Counted from the first letter of the stretch, positions 7,961-18,394 are shown. The stretch: 64,000 nt of DNA from Caulobacteraceae bacterium (GCA_019247715.1 JAFBAO010000001.1:42268-106267), one strand, 5' to 3'. Numbers and translations: made by a program. Notes: a model not told the origin generated them from the letters alone.

Positions 7961-10264
7961 ATGGACTTTCAGGCGCTGCTGCTCGCCGCCGCGATCGGTG
8001 CGGCCTGCCTGGCGGTGGCGGCGGCGCTCTGGGCTTTCGTGAGCCAGGGCGGCCGGCGCGCCGGCGGCTCAGCCCGGGCCGCGGCTCAAGGCGGCCAGGG
8101 CGCGCTCGAGGCCTCGCTCGAGGCCTTCGGCGCGGCGCTCCTGCAGATGGACGGCCCCGAGGCGCGGCTGGCGGCCGGCGCGGAAGCCCTCGCGGCCTGC
8201 GCCGAGCGGCTGGGCGCGGCCGGCGCCGACGCGCGGGCGGTGCTCGATGCGCTCTACGCCGCCGACCCGCTCTGCCGCTCCCGGATCCGGAACCTGGCCG
8301 AGAATGGCGCGGCCTGCGACTTCGAGGCGCCGGGACCGGGGGGCGCGGTCAGGGTCGAGGGGCGGGCGAGGGGCGCCCTGGCCTGGATCCGGTTGTCGCC
8401 GGCGGCCAAATCGGAGACGGCGGCGCTCCCGAGCGCCACCCGCCTGGCGGCCTTCGTGGACCTGCACGACGCGCCGGCCTGGATGGCTGCGAGCGACGGG
8501 GCGCCAGCATTCGTCAATCGGGCCTGGCTGGCGGCGGCGGGCGCCGAGAACGTCGAGACCGCGACCGCCAAGGGGCTCACCTTCGATCGGGCGGCCGACG
8601 ATCTGGCGCGGGAGGCGGCGCGAACCGGCGAGCGGCGCGAAGCGGTGCGCTGGACGACCCTCGACGGCCGCCGGCGCGCCCTGAAGCTGACCGCCGGGCC
8701 GCTCGACGGCGGGGCGGTGGGCGTCTGGAGCGAAGACGTGACCGAGGCGGAGGGGGCGGGCGAGGCGCTGCGCCGCCAGGCCGAGGTTCAGGACCAGACC
8801 CTGAACCAGATCCGCGAGGGGGTGGCGATCTTCAGCGCCGAGCGCCGCCTGCAGTTCCACAACGCCGCCTTCGCCGAGCTCTGGGGGCTGGAGCCGGCCT
8901 GGCTGGCCGAGCGGCCGGGGCACGGGGAGTTGCTCGACCGGCTGCGCCAGCGCCGGCGCCTGCCGGAGACCGCCGATTTCGCGAAGTGGAAGACCGCCGA
9001 GCTGGCGGCCTACGAGTCCCTCGCGCCCGCCGAGGATCTGTGGCGGCTGCCGGACGGGCGGACGCTGCGGGTCGTGCGCCAGCCGCACCTCTCCGGGGGG
9101 CTGCTGCTGATCTTCGCCGACATCACCGACGAGCTGAAGCTGAAGGCCGAGTTCAACGCCCTCATCCAGGTCCAGCAGGCGACCCTCGACAAGCTCACCG
9201 ATGCGGTGGCCGTGTTCGGCTCCGACGGACGGCTCAAGCTCCATAACGAGGCTTTCGAACGCTTCTGGAGCGTCAGCGGCGCCCAGCTGACGGCCGCGCA
9301 GGACTTCGAGAGCGTGGTCGAGCTTTGCCTCCCGAGGCTTCACGACCGTCAGTTCTGGCGCGACCTGAAGGCCCGGGTCACCGATCCGGACCCCAAGGCG
9401 CGCGCGCCAATCAGCGACGAGGTGACCACCGCCGATCGCCGGATCGTGGCCTTCCAGTCCCGCCCGCTGCCCGACGGCGCGACCCTGATCGGCTTTTCGG
9501 ACGTCACCGATACGCGGCGTCTGGAGGGGGCGCTGCGCGACCGCGAGGCGGCGCTGGCCGAAGCCGAGCGGCTGAAGCGCGAATTCGTCGGCAACGTCTC
9601 CTACGAACTGCGCACCCCGCTTACGACCATCATCGGCTATTCCGAGCTGCTGGAACGGGCTGGCGAGGGCCTTTCCGAGCGCGGCCGGGCCCACGTCGCG
9701 GCGGTCCGCACGGCGGCCACCCACCTGGTCCGCTCCATCGACGATGTGCTGGACATCGCCCAGATCGACGCCGGCGAGATGGCGCTCGTCCTGGAGGACG
9801 TCGACGTGGGGCGCCTCTTGGAGGAGGCCATGTCGCGCTGGGCCAGGATGGCGGAGGCTGGCAGGGTGGAGGTCCGGCTCACCGAGGGGACCGACGTGGG
9901 TCTGATCCGCGGCGACGCGCGGCGTCTTAGCCAGACCCTGGACCATTTGATCGAGAACGCCCTGCGCCAGACGCCCGCGGCCGGCGTGGTGACGCTGAGC
10001 GCCGAGCGCGCGCAGGGCGAGGTCCGACTCTCGGTGGCCGACACCGGCCGCGGCATCCCCTTCCACGTCCAGGCCCATATCTTCGACCGCTTCGTCGGCC
10101 GCGACCAGGGCGGGCCGGGCCTGGGCCTGGCGCTGGTCAAGGCGCTGGTGGAGCTGCACGGCGGCTGGGTGGCGCTGGAGAGCGAGCCGGGCGCCGGCTC
10201 GGTGTTCACCTGCCACCTTCCGGAAGCGGCCCAGGGCGCGGTCGCCGCGCCGGAGCTGTTCTAG
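7961..10264 (+). CDS. divL: Cell-cycle pseudo-histidine kinase DivL
   Basis: 767 residues, close to the 769 of Caulobacter DivL. An N-terminal membrane segment (about residues 5-28) is followed by several PAS-like regions (roughly 160-260, 270-390, 405-515), a dimerisation helix pair and an ATPase domain. The H-box reads NVSYELRTPLTTIIGYSELL, with Tyr548 where histidine kinases have the phospho-accepting His; this substitution is the mark of DivL (Tyr550 in C. crescentus). The ATPase domain has ENALRQTP, DTGRGIPF and GPGLGLALVKALVELHGG, so ATP binding looks intact. In Caulobacter, DivL is essential, binds DivK~P and controls CckA and thereby CtrA. The start ATG gives MDFQALLL; the gene appears to be monocistronic. 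Confidence 0.93.
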   Translation: MDFQALLLAAAIGAACLAVAAALWAFVSQGGRRAGGSARAAAQGGQGALEASLEAFGAALLQMDGPEARLAAGAEALAACAERLGAAGADARAVLDALYAADPLCRSRIRNLAENGAACDFEAPGPGGAVRVEGRARGALAWIRLSPAAKSETAALPSATRLAAFVDLHDAPAWMAASDGAPAFVNRAWLAAAGAENVETATAKGLTFDRAADDLAREAARTGERREAVRWTTLDGRRRALKLTAGPLDGGAVGVWSEDVTEAEGAGEALRRQAEVQDQTLNQIREGVAIFSAERRLQFHNAAFAELWGLEPAWLAERPGHGELLDRLRQRRRLPETADFAKWKTAELAAYESLAPAEDLWRLPDGRTLRVVRQPHLSGGLLLIFADITDELKLKAEFNALIQVQQATLDKLTDAVAVFGSDGRLKLHNEAFERFWSVSGAQLTAAQDFESVVELCLPRLHDRQFWRDLKARVTDPDPKARAPISDEVTTADRRIVAFQSRPLPDGATLIGFSDVTDTRRLEGALRDREAALAEAERLKREFVGNVSYELRTPLTTIIGYSELLERAGEGLSERGRAHVAAVRTAATHLVRSIDDVLDIAQIDAGEMALVLEDVDVGRLLEEAMSRWARMAEAGRVEVRLTEGTDVGLIRGDARRLSQTLDHLIENALRQTPAAGVVTLSAERAQGEVRLSVADTGRGIPFHVQAHIFDRFVGRDQGGPGLGLALVKALVELHGGWVALESEPGAGSVFTCHLPEAAQGAVAAPELF

Positions 10265-10454
10265 GTCCGCAGCCGGGGGCTAAATCGCGTTGGGATAGAT
10301 AGAACAATCCGCCCGGCACCCCTGGCGAAGGGGGCCGGACGGGCCACGCCAAGCTGGAGTTCGTCTGAGGACCGGAGGGTCCGGCCCCGGATCGACCTTG
10401 CAGGCCGTCGGGGGGGACGATGAGAGGAGCGATTCAGCCCCAACTCAACTCCCT

Positions 10455-10775
10455 CTAGTGCTGGCTCTCCGGCGTGCGCACGATCAGGCCGTCGAGTTCG
10501 TCGCTCACCTTGATCTGGCAGGACAGGCGAGAGTTCGGCTGGACGTTCTCGGCGAAATCGAGCATCGATTCCTCCATGTCCGAGCGCTCGCCAACCTTCT
10601 CGCGCCAGGCTTCGTCGACGTAGACGTGGCAGGTGGCGCAGGCGCAGGCGCCGCCGCAGTCGGCGTCGATGCCGGGAATGTTGTTCTTGATCGCGCCCTC
10701 CATCACCGAGAGCCCCTTGGCGACCTCGACGACGCGTTCAGTCCCGCTGAATTCGATGTAGGTAATTTTGGCCAT
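10455..10775 (-). CDS. [2Fe-2S] ferredoxin, adrenodoxin type
   Basis: 106 residues from ATG 10775; a TTG one codon upstream is not needed. Cys40, Cys46, Cys49 and Cys86 form the C-x5-C-x2-C ... C pattern of vertebrate-type ferredoxins ([20 protein letters not shown]). Another cysteine, Cys44, sits inside the loop. Such ferredoxins pass single electrons to cytochromes P450, or serve iron-sulfur assembly as Fdx. A matching FAD-dependent reductase is immediately upstream, 14 bases away, so the pair forms an electron-transfer unit. No P450 gene is visible in the window. Confidence 0.94.
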   Translation of the reverse strand: MAKITYIEFSGTERVVEVAKGLSVMEGAIKNNIPGIDADCGGACACATCHVYVDEAWREKVGERSDMEESMLDFAENVQPNSRLSCQIKVSDELDGLIVRTPESQH

Positions 10776-10789
10776 CAACTCCCTCGCCG

Positions 10790-12022
10790 TCAGGCGGCGG
10801 CGACCTCTTTCATGGAAATGGCTGGGTCCGCAAGCCTCGCCCGGTCAACTGGCTTCGCCTGGCCGATGAGCAGGCGCCCTGCCATGAACTCGGCGGGCGC
10901 GTTCACCGCCTCCACCGCCCGGATCACCGGTCCGCGCAGGTGGAACACCGCGAACCTGGCGGCGCCGGGGTCGCCGCGAACCACGATGTCGTCCGTATCG
11001 AAGGCGACGCCGGCCAGCTGCAGCTTCAGATCGTACTGGTCCGACCAGTTCCAGGTGACCTCCGGCGCCGGCCTTGGCTTGCCGGCGATCGCCGCGGCGG
11101 CCTGCTTGGCCTGCTCCAGGGCGTTGGCCACGCTCTCGAGCCGGAACGTGCGCTCGTAGAGTGGCATCGGCCTTTGAGTGACGTCGCCGATCGCGAAGAT
11201 GGCCGGGTCGCTCGTCCGTGCGTCCTCGTCCACGACTACGCCGCTGCGGCACTCGAGGCCCGCGTCGCGCCCCAGCTCCTCGTTCGGCGCCGCCCCGACC
11301 CCCACCAGGGCCTCGTCGCAGGGGATCACCCGCCCGTCGGCGAGCTTGACGCCGGTGACGCGCCCGCCCGCGCCGACGAAGGACTCGATGGCCGCGCCAA
11401 GCTCGAACTTCACGCCCCGGGCCTGGTGATAGGCGGTGAAGAAGCTCGAGAGGGTCTCGCAGGCGACCCGGGCGAGGATCCGCGGCTCCTTCTCCAGCAC
11501 CACGACCTCCGCGCCGAGCGCTCGGCCGGACGCGGCCGCCTCCAGGCCGATGTAGCCCCCGCCGATCACCGCCAGGCGCTTGCCGGGTCCGAGCGCCGCC
11601 TTGAGCTCCTCGGCGTCCGCCGCCGAGCGGAGCGACAACACTCCGCGCAGGTCCGCCCCGGGGATCGGCAAGGGCCGGGCGCGGCTGCCGGTGGCCAGGA
11701 TCAGCGTCTGGTAGGCGAGCCTGCGTCCGTCCGCGAGGGCCACGGTCTTGGCCGCCCGGTCGATGGCGGTCGCCTTCACCCCACAGATCAGCTCGATCCG
11801 TTGCTCGGCGTAGAAGCCGAGGGGCCGCAGCATCAGCGACTCGGCGTCCGCCTCTCCCTTCAGCCAGGCCTTGGAGAGCGGTGGTCGCTGATAGGGGGCG
11901 ATCGGCTCGTCGCCGACCAGGGTGATGGCGCCCGCATAGCCGTACTGCCGCAGGAGGGCGGCGGCGGTGCCGGCGGCGTGGCCCGCCCCGACGATGACCA
12001 CGCCTGGCTCGGAATCGTTCAT
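10790..12022 (-). CDS. FAD-dependent ferredoxin reductase (putidaredoxin/rhodocoxin reductase type)
   Basis: 410 residues. It is a class I-like pyridine nucleotide-disulfide oxidoreductase. The FAD-binding motif [19 protein letters not shown] is at the N-terminus, the NAD(P)H-binding motif [20 protein letters not shown] near residue 155, and the second FAD motif [11 protein letters not shown] near 275. The C-terminal ~85 residues match the reductase_C domain of putidaredoxin and rhodocoxin reductases. It should transfer electrons from NAD(P)H to the ferredoxin encoded 14 bases downstream. The gene follows sdhB by about 50 bases on the same strand, but a separate promoter is possible. Confidence 0.92.
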   Translation of the reverse strand: MNDSEPGVVIVGAGHAAGTAAALLRQYGYAGAITLVGDEPIAPYQRPPLSKAWLKGEADAESLMLRPLGFYAEQRIELICGVKATAIDRAAKTVALADGRRLAYQTLILATGSRARPLPIPGADLRGVLSLRSAADAEELKAALGPGKRLAVIGGGYIGLEAAASGRALGAEVVVLEKEPRILARVACETLSSFFTAYHQARGVKFELGAAIESFVGAGGRVTGVKLADGRVIPCDEALVGVGAAPNEELGRDAGLECRSGVVVDEDARTSDPAIFAIGDVTQRPMPLYERTFRLESVANALEQAKQAAAAIAGKPRPAPEVTWNWSDQYDLKLQLAGVAFDTDDIVVRGDPGAARFAVFHLRGPVIRAVEAVNAPAEFMAGRLLIGQAKPVDRARLADPAISMKEVAAA

Positions 12023-12073
12023 GATCGTTCGATGCAGACAAACATCCGGAACGTCAACGTCCCGGTGGCTGCG

Positions 12074-12856
12074 CTAAACTACCCGCTCCACCAACAGCTT
12101 CTTGACCTCGGCGATCGCCTTGGAGGGGTTGAGTCCCTTCGGGCAGACCTGGGCGCAGTTCATGATCGTGTGGCAGCGATAGAGCTTGAAGGGATCTTCC
12201 AGCGCGTCCAACCGCTCGCCGGTCCCCTCGTCTCGGCTGTCGATGATCCAGCGATAGGCGTGGAGCAGCGCCGCCGGGCCCAGGAACCGCTCCTCGTTCC
12301 ACCAGTAGCTGGGGCAGGAGGTGGAGCAGCAGGCGCAGAGGATACACTCGTAAAGGCCGTCGAGTTTCTCGCGGTCCTCGGGGGCCTGGCGCCACTCCTT
12401 CTGGGGCTCCGGCGTCTCGGTGTGCAGCCAGGGCTCGATGGAGGCGTACTGGGCGTAGAAGAGGGTGAGGTCGGGGATCAGGTCCTTGACCACCGGTTGG
12501 CTCGGCAGGGGCGCGACGACCACTTCCCGGCCCGGGATCTCGGCCCAGCCGTGGGTGCAGGCCAAGGTGTTGCGCCCGCCGATGTTCATGGCGCAGGAGC
12601 CGCAAACCCCCTCGCGGCAGGACCTGCGGAACGCCAGGGTCGGGTCCATGGTGTTCTTGATGTGGATGAGCACGTCGAGGACCATCGGGCCGCAGGAATC
12701 GACGTCCACCTCGTACTCGTCCCAGCGCGGGTTTTCGGCGGTCTCCGGATCGTAGCGATAGACCCGGAAAGTCTTGACCTTCCCGGCCCCCGCCGGCGCC
12801 GGATGGCGCTTGCCCTTGCCGACCCTGGAATTCTTCGGAAGCAGAAGCTGGACCAT
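12074..12856 (-). CDS. sdhB: Succinate dehydrogenase iron-sulfur subunit
   Basis: 260 residues, the usual length. Cysteine clusters for the three FeS centres are complete: [16 protein letters not shown] and a following Cys for [2Fe-2S], [16 protein letters not shown] for [4Fe-4S], and [17 protein letters not shown] for [3Fe-4S]. SdhB carries electrons from the FAD of SdhA to the quinone site at the membrane. It is separated from sdhA by a creD-like gene, all on the minus strand with short gaps, so it probably belongs to the same transcription unit. Confidence 0.97.
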   Translation of the reverse strand: MVQLLLPKNSRVGKGKRHPAPAGAGKVKTFRVYRYDPETAENPRWDEYEVDVDSCGPMVLDVLIHIKNTMDPTLAFRRSCREGVCGSCAMNIGGRNTLACTHGWAEIPGREVVVAPLPSQPVVKDLIPDLTLFYAQYASIEPWLHTETPEPQKEWRQAPEDREKLDGLYECILCACCSTSCPSYWWNEERFLGPAALLHAYRWIIDSRDEGTGERLDALEDPFKLYRCHTIMNCAQVCPKGLNPSKAIAEVKKLLVERVV

Positions 12857-12909
12857 CGCCTTCCTTTGCGTTCGTTTGAGCGGTCCTAGACCGGCGCGCG
12901 GCCGGTTGT

Positions 12910-14349
12910 CTACGCGCCCGGCGCTCCGGGCGGCGCCTTCGCGTCCTGCGCCGGCCGGGGGCCGTACCAGTCGATGTTCCGCGTCAGGTACATGGCCAGC
13001 GCCAGCCCGACGAAGGTGGCGAGGGATCCGGCCAGCAGCGCGAAGTCTTCCAGCCGCATCAGGAGATAGATGAGGCCGTAGACGACCGCGAAGATCGCCA
13101 GCGCCCGGCCTCCGTAGGCGCGGCTGCGGAACGCCGCGCCGGCGTAGAGGCCGATGAGCGCCACGGTGGCGGTGGCGGCCGCCGTGAAGGCGAGGTCGAA
13201 GCCCACGTACTCCGAAAGGCTGAGCAGCAAGAGGTAGAAGACCATCTGGGCGAGCCCGATCATCAGGTACTGGGCCGGGTGCAGCCGTCGGCCCGACAGC
13301 GCCTCGAACACGAAGAAGGTGAGGAAAACGAGCCCCACGAACATCACCGCATACTTCAGCGCCCGCCCGACGTTCGTGTAGGGATTGTTGGCCGGCACGA
13401 AGGTGACGCCGAGGTCCTTGGCGCTCAGCGCGCTCACCGAGAGCGCCGACAGCGTCCCGTGATCGGAGAGGCCGCGGGCGATGAAGGGCACGTTCCAGAC
13501 GGCGCTGAAGCGGTGGCCGGTGAGCGAGCGATGGTCCGGCAGGAAGCCTCCGTCGAAGGAGGGCGAGCCGCCGTCGCTGGTCACCGACACCGTGGTCGAC
13601 TTGGCGAAGGGAAGCACGCTGATCCGTTCGGCGCCGGTGAACCGCACCGACAGCTTCACCGTACCGCCGTCCGGGGCTGACGTGAGCGCCGCGGCCGGAG
13701 CGGTGGCGTAGTCGAACCCCCCGTTCGATCCGCCGGAATCGCCGCCCGACCCGAGGTCGAGGCCGGAGACGGGCCCGAAGCCCACCGCACCGCCGCCAGC
13801 GGCCGTGGCCAGCTCGCCGGCGAAGTCGCTCTTGGCGCCGCGCAGGTCCGACAGGCCCACCACCAGGCGCGCCTGGCTCCAGTCCACTACGCCGCCGTTG
13901 GCCAGGTTGAGGCTCTTGGGCGGCGGGGCGAACCTCGCCACGAGCTCCGCCCGCGCGTCATAGACCGGAACCTCGAAAATCCCCCGGTGGAGCGACGCGG
14001 CCTCGACCGTCAGCCGGGCCGACCCCGTCTCCGGCGAGACCAGGTACCAGCCCGTCACCGGCGTTGCGCTGGCGCTCGTGTCGCCCGGCGGGCGGGGCGG
14101 CGGCGGAATGACGTAGGGCGCGACGAGCATCGGCCCCAGGAGATGCTGCGCGCCCCCCTGCAGGGCGGAAACTTCCTGGGTCACGGTCTGGGCGCGGTGG
14201 GTTCTGTCGGCCACCAGGGCGAAGACGAACAGGCCGGGGATCGCCATCAGAACGGCGAGGACGAAGACCAGGATGGCCTTTCGGCCCCAGCCTCCGGGGC
14301 CGATGGTCAATCTCGGGAGCGGCGTTTGGCCCGCGGCGGCGTCGGTCAT
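12910..14349 (-). CDS. creD: CreD-family inner membrane protein
   Basis: 479 residues. One N-terminal helix (about 25-48) precedes a large periplasmic domain, and about five C-terminal helices follow from residue 330. The post-helix block [20 protein letters not shown] followed by [11 protein letters not shown], and the C-terminal block [20 protein letters not shown], are the conserved features of CreD. CreD is tied to envelope integrity and colicin or beta-lactam responses in enterobacteria and stenotrophomonads; its molecular role is unclear. The periplasmic domain has a Gly/Ser-rich insert near residue 205. Its position between sdhA and sdhB is unusual, and no creBC-like two-component genes are nearby. 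Confidence 0.92.
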   Translation of the reverse strand: MTDAAAGQTPLPRLTIGPGGWGRKAILVFVLAVLMAIPGLFVFALVADRTHRAQTVTQEVSALQGGAQHLLGPMLVAPYVIPPPPRPPGDTSASATPVTGWYLVSPETGSARLTVEAASLHRGIFEVPVYDARAELVARFAPPPKSLNLANGGVVDWSQARLVVGLSDLRGAKSDFAGELATAAGGGAVGFGPVSGLDLGSGGDSGGSNGGFDYATAPAAALTSAPDGGTVKLSVRFTGAERISVLPFAKSTTVSVTSDGGSPSFDGGFLPDHRSLTGHRFSAVWNVPFIARGLSDHGTLSALSVSALSAKDLGVTFVPANNPYTNVGRALKYAVMFVGLVFLTFFVFEALSGRRLHPAQYLMIGLAQMVFYLLLLSLSEYVGFDLAFTAAATATVALIGLYAGAAFRSRAYGGRALAIFAVVYGLIYLLMRLEDFALLAGSLATFVGLALAMYLTRNIDWYGPRPAQDAKAPPGAPGA

Positions 14350-14421
14350 CGCCTCCTCCTGAAGCGCGCACCTCAGCCTAGGCGGGATTTCAACCTGCGA
14401 ATAGTGAAGCTTAGGAAAGCC

Positions 14422-16209
14422 TCAGTAGACCCGCGCCTTCGGCGGGATGGAGGCGATATCGTTGGACATCGGCTGCATGTGGACCGGCCGGTAGTCGATC
14501 CGCACCCGCCCGGTGGCGTCGTCGAACCAGGCCAGGGTGTGCTTCATCCAGTGCTGGTCGTCGCGCTCGGGGAAGTCCTCGCGGGCGTGGGCGCCGCGGC
14601 TCTCGGTGCGGTTGAGGGCGCCGTTCACCGTCACCGTCGCCTGGGAGATCAGGTTCTCGAGCTCCAGGGTCTCCACGAGGTCGGTGTTCCAGATGAGGCC
14701 GCGGTCGGAGACCTTGAGGTCGGGACGTTTCTCGCAGACGCGCGCCAGCCGCTCGGTCCCGGACTTCAGGGTCTCGCCGGTCCGGAAGACAGCCGCGTCC
14801 TCCTGCATGGCCAGCTGCATCTCGAGCCGCAGGGCCGCGGTGGAGGTTCCGCCATTGGCGTGCCGCAGCCGGTCGAAACGCTCCAGGTGCGCGTCGCTCC
14901 AGGCGGGCTTCGGCTCCGGCTGGTTGGCGCCGGCCTTCAGGGTCTCGCCGCACCGCAGGCCGACGGCGCGGCCGAAGACGACGAGGTCGCACAGGGAGTT
15001 GGAGCCCAGGCGGTTGGAGCCGTGCACCGAGACGCAGGCCGCCTCGCCCACCGCCATCAGGCCGGGGATCAGCCGGTCGGGATTTCCGTCCGCCAGCGTC
15101 ACCGCCTCGCCGTGATAGGTCGTGGGGATGCCGCCCATGTTGTAGTGGACGGTGGGCAGCACCGGGATGGGCTCCTTGGTGACGTCCACCCCGGAGAAGA
15201 TCTTGGCGGTCTCCGAGATGCCCGGCAGGCGCTCGTGCAGCAGCTTCGGGTCCAGGTGGTCGAGGTGGAGGAAGATATGGTCCTTCTTCGGACCCACCCC
15301 GCGGCCCTCGCGGATCTCCATGGTCATGGCGCGGCTGACCATGTCGCGGGGCGCCAGGTCCTTCACCGACGGCGCATACCGCTCCATGAACCGCTCGCCT
15401 GCGGAGTTGGTGAGGTACCCGCCCTCGCCCCGCGCGCCTTCGGTGATCAGGCAGCCCGCCCCATAGATACCGGTCGGATGGAACTGGACGAACTCCATGT
15501 CCTGCAGCGGCAGGCCGGCGCGCAGCACCATGCCGGCGCCGTCGCCGGTCTGGGTGTGGGCGCCGGTGCACGAGAAGTAGACCCGCCCATAACCGCCGGT
15601 GGCGATCACCGTCGCCTGGGCGCTGAACCGGTGCAGGGTCCCGTCGTCGAGCTTCCAGGCGGTGACCCCCCGGCAGACGCCCTCGTCCATCATCAGGTCG
15701 AGAGCGAAGTACTCGATGAAGAACTCCACGTCGTGGTTCAGCGACTGGCCGTACATGGTGTGCAGCATCGCATGGCCGGTGCGGTCGGCGGCCGCGCAGG
15801 TGCGCTGGATCGGGGCCTCGCCGTAGTTGCGGGTCATGCCGCCGAAGGCGCGCTGGTAGATCCTGCCCTCCGGCGTGCGCGAGAAGGGCACGCCCCAGTG
15901 CTCCAGCTCATAGACCGCCGCGGGGGCGTTGCGCACCAGGTACTCGATGGCGTCCTGGTCGCCCAGCCAGTCCGACCCCTTGACCGTGTCGTACATGTGC
16001 CAGCGCCAGTCGTCCTCGCCCATGTTGCCGAGGCTGGCCGAGATGCCGCCCTGGGCGGCCACGGTGTGCGAGCGGGTGGGGAAGACCTTGGTGATGCAGG
16101 CGGTCTTGAGTCCCGCCTGGGCGCAGCCGAGCGCGGCCCTGAGGCCGGAACCGCCGGCCCCCACGACCACGACGTCGAACCGATGGTCGATCAGATCATA
16201 GGCGGCCAT
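14422..16209 (-). CDS. sdhA: Succinate dehydrogenase flavoprotein subunit
   Basis: 595 residues from ATG 16209, which gives the standard start [19 protein letters not shown]. The FAD-binding motif [12 protein letters not shown] is at residues 16-27. The covalent-flavin histidine lies in [16 protein letters not shown]. The active-site arginine region [20 protein letters not shown] and the second FAD block [19 protein letters not shown] are present. The start overlaps the sdhD stop by one base (TGATG). SdhA oxidises succinate to fumarate on the cytoplasmic face of complex II. Confidence 0.98.
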   Translation of the reverse strand: MAAYDLIDHRFDVVVVGAGGSGLRAALGCAQAGLKTACITKVFPTRSHTVAAQGGISASLGNMGEDDWRWHMYDTVKGSDWLGDQDAIEYLVRNAPAAVYELEHWGVPFSRTPEGRIYQRAFGGMTRNYGEAPIQRTCAAADRTGHAMLHTMYGQSLNHDVEFFIEYFALDLMMDEGVCRGVTAWKLDDGTLHRFSAQATVIATGGYGRVYFSCTGAHTQTGDGAGMVLRAGLPLQDMEFVQFHPTGIYGAGCLITEGARGEGGYLTNSAGERFMERYAPSVKDLAPRDMVSRAMTMEIREGRGVGPKKDHIFLHLDHLDPKLLHERLPGISETAKIFSGVDVTKEPIPVLPTVHYNMGGIPTTYHGEAVTLADGNPDRLIPGLMAVGEAACVSVHGSNRLGSNSLCDLVVFGRAVGLRCGETLKAGANQPEPKPAWSDAHLERFDRLRHANGGTSTAALRLEMQLAMQEDAAVFRTGETLKSGTERLARVCEKRPDLKVSDRGLIWNTDLVETLELENLISQATVTVNGALNRTESRGAHAREDFPERDDQHWMKHTLAWFDDATGRVRIDYRPVHMQPMSNDIASIPPKARVY

Positions 16210-16604
16210 CAGATCACCGTTCCCGCGCCCAGGGCGACCTTCAGCAGCGACAGGATGGTGATCGCCGCCGCGCCCCAACAGACAAAGACGTTCAGGATCA
16301 GCAGCGCCGCCTTGGTCGTCGGCTTGGCGATGTAGTCCTCGATGATCACCCGCATGCCGAGCTGCATGTGCCAGAAGGCGGCGATGGCCAGCAGGATGGC
16401 GAGGCCCGCGTTCACCGGCGAGCGCAGCCAGTTCACCGCATCGTCATAGTCGCCGCGGGCGAGCTGAAGCACCCCGGTGATGCTCCAGAGCACCAGGACC
16501 ACCAGGGCCGCGGCGGTCACCCGCTGGGCGATGAAGTGGCCGACTCCGTGTTTCGCCGATCCGAGGCCCCTGGCCCGTCCGAGCGGCGTGCGGATCACCG
16601 CCAT
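16209..16604 (-). CDS. sdhD: Succinate dehydrogenase membrane anchor subunit
   Basis: 131 residues with three membrane helices (about 30-50, 63-83, 102-122). The haem/quinone region [19 protein letters not shown] and the [16 protein letters not shown] helix, with its histidine, are typical of alphaproteobacterial SdhD. The start codon overlaps the sdhC stop and the stop overlaps the sdhA start, one base each. Together with SdhC it anchors complex II and binds haem b and ubiquinone. Confidence 0.94.
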   Translation of the reverse strand: MAVIRTPLGRARGLGSAKHGVGHFIAQRVTAAALVVLVLWSITGVLQLARGDYDDAVNWLRSPVNAGLAILLAIAAFWHMQLGMRVIIEDYIAKPTTKAALLILNVFVCWGAAAITILSLLKVALGAGTVI

Positions 16605-17011
16605 CAGAGCGCTCCCGTCATCGAGGCGAGGAACCAGATGGCGGCCGCCGCGACGATGGCGAAGGTGATGGCCGCAACGCCGGTCAGGTCGGCGGTCTTG
16701 ATGTTGAAGCCGTAACCGGCGTCCCAGGCCAGGTGCCGGATCCCGTTGGCGAGGTGGTAGAAGACCGAGAGCGTGATGATGAACAGGACGAAGCGGCCCA
16801 GCCGCGAGCCGACCAGCTCCTTGAAGGTCTGATAGGACTCCGGTCCGGAGGCCAGGCAGAGCGCCCATCCCATCAGGATCAGCGCCCCGAGGTAGAGCGC
16901 CACGCCGCTGACCCGATGCAGGATCGAGCCGGCCATGGTCACGTGCCAGCGCCAGATCTGCAGGTGCGGCGAGAGGGGCCTTGGTCTCGCACCCCGGGCG
17001 CTGTCAGCCAT
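16604..17011 (-). CDS. sdhC: Succinate dehydrogenase cytochrome b556 subunit
   Basis: 135 residues from ATG 17011. The conserved N-terminal block RPLSPHLQIWRWHVTMAGSI followed by LHRVSGVALYLG is the SdhC signature, with Ser and Arg near the quinone site. The haem-ligand histidine lies in SVFYHLANGIRHLAWDAGYG. Three membrane helices are visible. It is the first gene of the operon sdhC-sdhD-sdhA-creD-sdhB. The upstream 200 bases hold a double-hairpin repeat but no obvious promoter motif. Confidence 0.95.
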   Translation of the reverse strand: MADSARGARPRPLSPHLQIWRWHVTMAGSILHRVSGVALYLGALILMGWALCLASGPESYQTFKELVGSRLGRFVLFIITLSVFYHLANGIRHLAWDAGYGFNIKTADLTGVAAITFAIVAAAAIWFLASMTGAL

Positions 17012-17080
17012 GAAGTCCCCTTTCCCTCGACGCGGGTCTTTTAAGCGCGGGGGGCGGGGTGTCAACGCGGCGGCCCCAGA

Positions 17081-17189
17081 CCACGATGCGATCGGGCGGG
17101 GCCGCCTGATGGTTGAATCGTGCTCTGAATTCAAGAATCTGGAGCGCGTTCTGATCGCACGAGCGATCCCGCTTCTGCGGAACGCGCTC
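17081..17189. repeat. Dispersed double-hairpin repeat, copy 1
   Basis: About 109 bases that align along their whole length with 35973-36085. The left half is an imperfect palindrome (CACGATGCGATC paired with a segment ending ATCGTGCTC). A shared linker GAATTCAAGAATCTGGA follows, and the right half is a second palindrome bounded by GAGCGCGTTC and GAACGCGCTC. This copy has more mismatches in the left stem than the other. It lies between the sdhC start and the zapE stop. The spacing and paired stems suggest a structured RNA/DNA repeat of the REP/BIME kind; it codes for nothing. Confidence 0.85.
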
Positions 17190-17207
17190 CTGTGGCCCGG
17201 CCGGTGG

Positions 17208-18308
17208 CTAAGCCTCCAGCCATTCGGCCGAGCGCATCTCCTCGAGTCGCGACGCCGCCCGCTGGAATTCGAAGGCGCCGTCGCCTTCCGGATAGAGCCG
17301 CCCCGGCTCGACGGCGGCGAGCGCCACCAGCTTGGCGCGCGCCTCGTAGAGGGTGTCAATCAAGGTCGCCAGGCGCCGGGCCGCATCGCGCCGCTCGGGC
17401 GTCAGGCGGGGAACCGCCTCGATGAACACCGTGTGGAAGCGACCGGCGATGGCGAGGTAGTCCGAAGGGCCGAGCGCGCTGGCGCAAAGGCTTTGGAAGT
17501 GCGCCCTCAGCAGGCCGCCGGCGGCTCTCGGCCAGTGCTCCTTGCGGCCCAGCACCTCGAGGGTCACGCCCACCTCCGCATCGCCCCCCAGCATCTCCCG
17601 CCAGAGCCGCTCGAAGCTCGCCTCGTTGTCCGGGTCGATCGGCGAGAACCAGGTCCTGGCCGCCCGCAGCCGGTCGAGCCGGTAGTCCTTCGGACCGGCC
17701 ACCTCCACCACGTCCATGTTCTCTTTGAGCATGGCGATGAACGGCAGGAAGAGCTGGCGGTTGAGCCCGTCCTTGTAGAGATCGTCGGGGGCCCGGTTGG
17801 AGGTGGCGCAGACGGTGACGCCGCGCTGGAAGAGCTGCTCGAACAGCCGCCCGAGGATCATGGCGTCGGCGATGTCGGTCACCTGCAGCTCGTCGAAGGC
17901 CAGCAGCCGTGCCCCGCGCGCCACCAGCTCCGCCACCGGGGCGATGGGATCGTCGCCGCGCGACTGGCCGAACTTGACCTGCCGCACGCCCGCGTCGCCC
18001 TTGCGCCAGGTTCCCACCAGGCGGTGAACCTCGGCCATGAAGACATGGAAGTGGACGCGCCGTTTCTTCTCGACCGGCGCCGTCTCGAAGAAGAGGTCCA
18101 TGAGCATGGACTTGCCCCGCCCGACCGGACCCCACAGGTAGGCGCCGCGGACGCTTTCGGGCTTGCGGAAGAAGCCGCCCGGCCGCGCATCGGCCAGGTC
18201 CGCCTCCACGCGCTCCAGCTCCGCCGCGGCCGCCGCCTGCGCCGGGTCCTGCCGGATGACGCCCTCGCGGAGACGCGTTTGGTAGGCGGCGCGGAATTTC
18301 GAGGGCAT
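17208..18308 (-). CDS. zapE: Cell division ATPase ZapE (AFG1/LACE1 family)
   Basis: 366 residues from ATG 18308; an ATG 36 bases upstream is also in frame. Walker A is GPVGRGKS at residues 60-67 and Walker B is LLAFDELQVTDIADAM. The arginine-finger region ATSNRAPDDLYKDGLNRQLF is also present. ZapE is an AAA-like ATPase that modulates FtsZ rings in bacteria; the mitochondrial homologue AFG1 is linked to respiratory-complex quality control. Its closeness to sdhCDAB fits the conserved alphaproteobacterial neighbourhood. The stop lies 18 bases from the end of repeat copy 1. Confidence 0.93.
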   Translation of the reverse strand: MPSKFRAAYQTRLREGVIRQDPAQAAAAAELERVEADLADARPGGFFRKPESVRGAYLWGPVGRGKSMLMDLFFETAPVEKKRRVHFHVFMAEVHRLVGTWRKGDAGVRQVKFGQSRGDDPIAPVAELVARGARLLAFDELQVTDIADAMILGRLFEQLFQRGVTVCATSNRAPDDLYKDGLNRQLFLPFIAMLKENMDVVEVAGPKDYRLDRLRAARTWFSPIDPDNEASFERLWREMLGGDAEVGVTLEVLGRKEHWPRAAGGLLRAHFQSLCASALGPSDYLAIAGRFHTVFIEAVPRLTPERRDAARRLATLIDTLYEARAKLVALAAVEPGRLYPEGDGAFEFQRAASRLEEMRSAEWLEA

Positions 18309-18394
18309 CGGCGCGGCCTTAACGGAGGGGCGGGCGCGGCTCAAGCGCCGGAACCGGCGGTCGGGACGCGGGTTTCGGGGCGGAGGAGGCGCCG

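Noticed and set aside
8069..10216. Long open frame antisense to divL, 715 codons
   Set aside because: A by-product of high GC at third positions. It lacks any domain and lies wholly opposite a well-supported gene. The same holds for 2040-3278, 13987-16335, 45579-47465 and 29502-32630.
10265..10454. Terminator or small gene after divL
   Set aside because: Only a weak GGACC/GGTCC hairpin near 10372 without a T-run; no frame with a start signal. I see nothing firm in these 190 bases.
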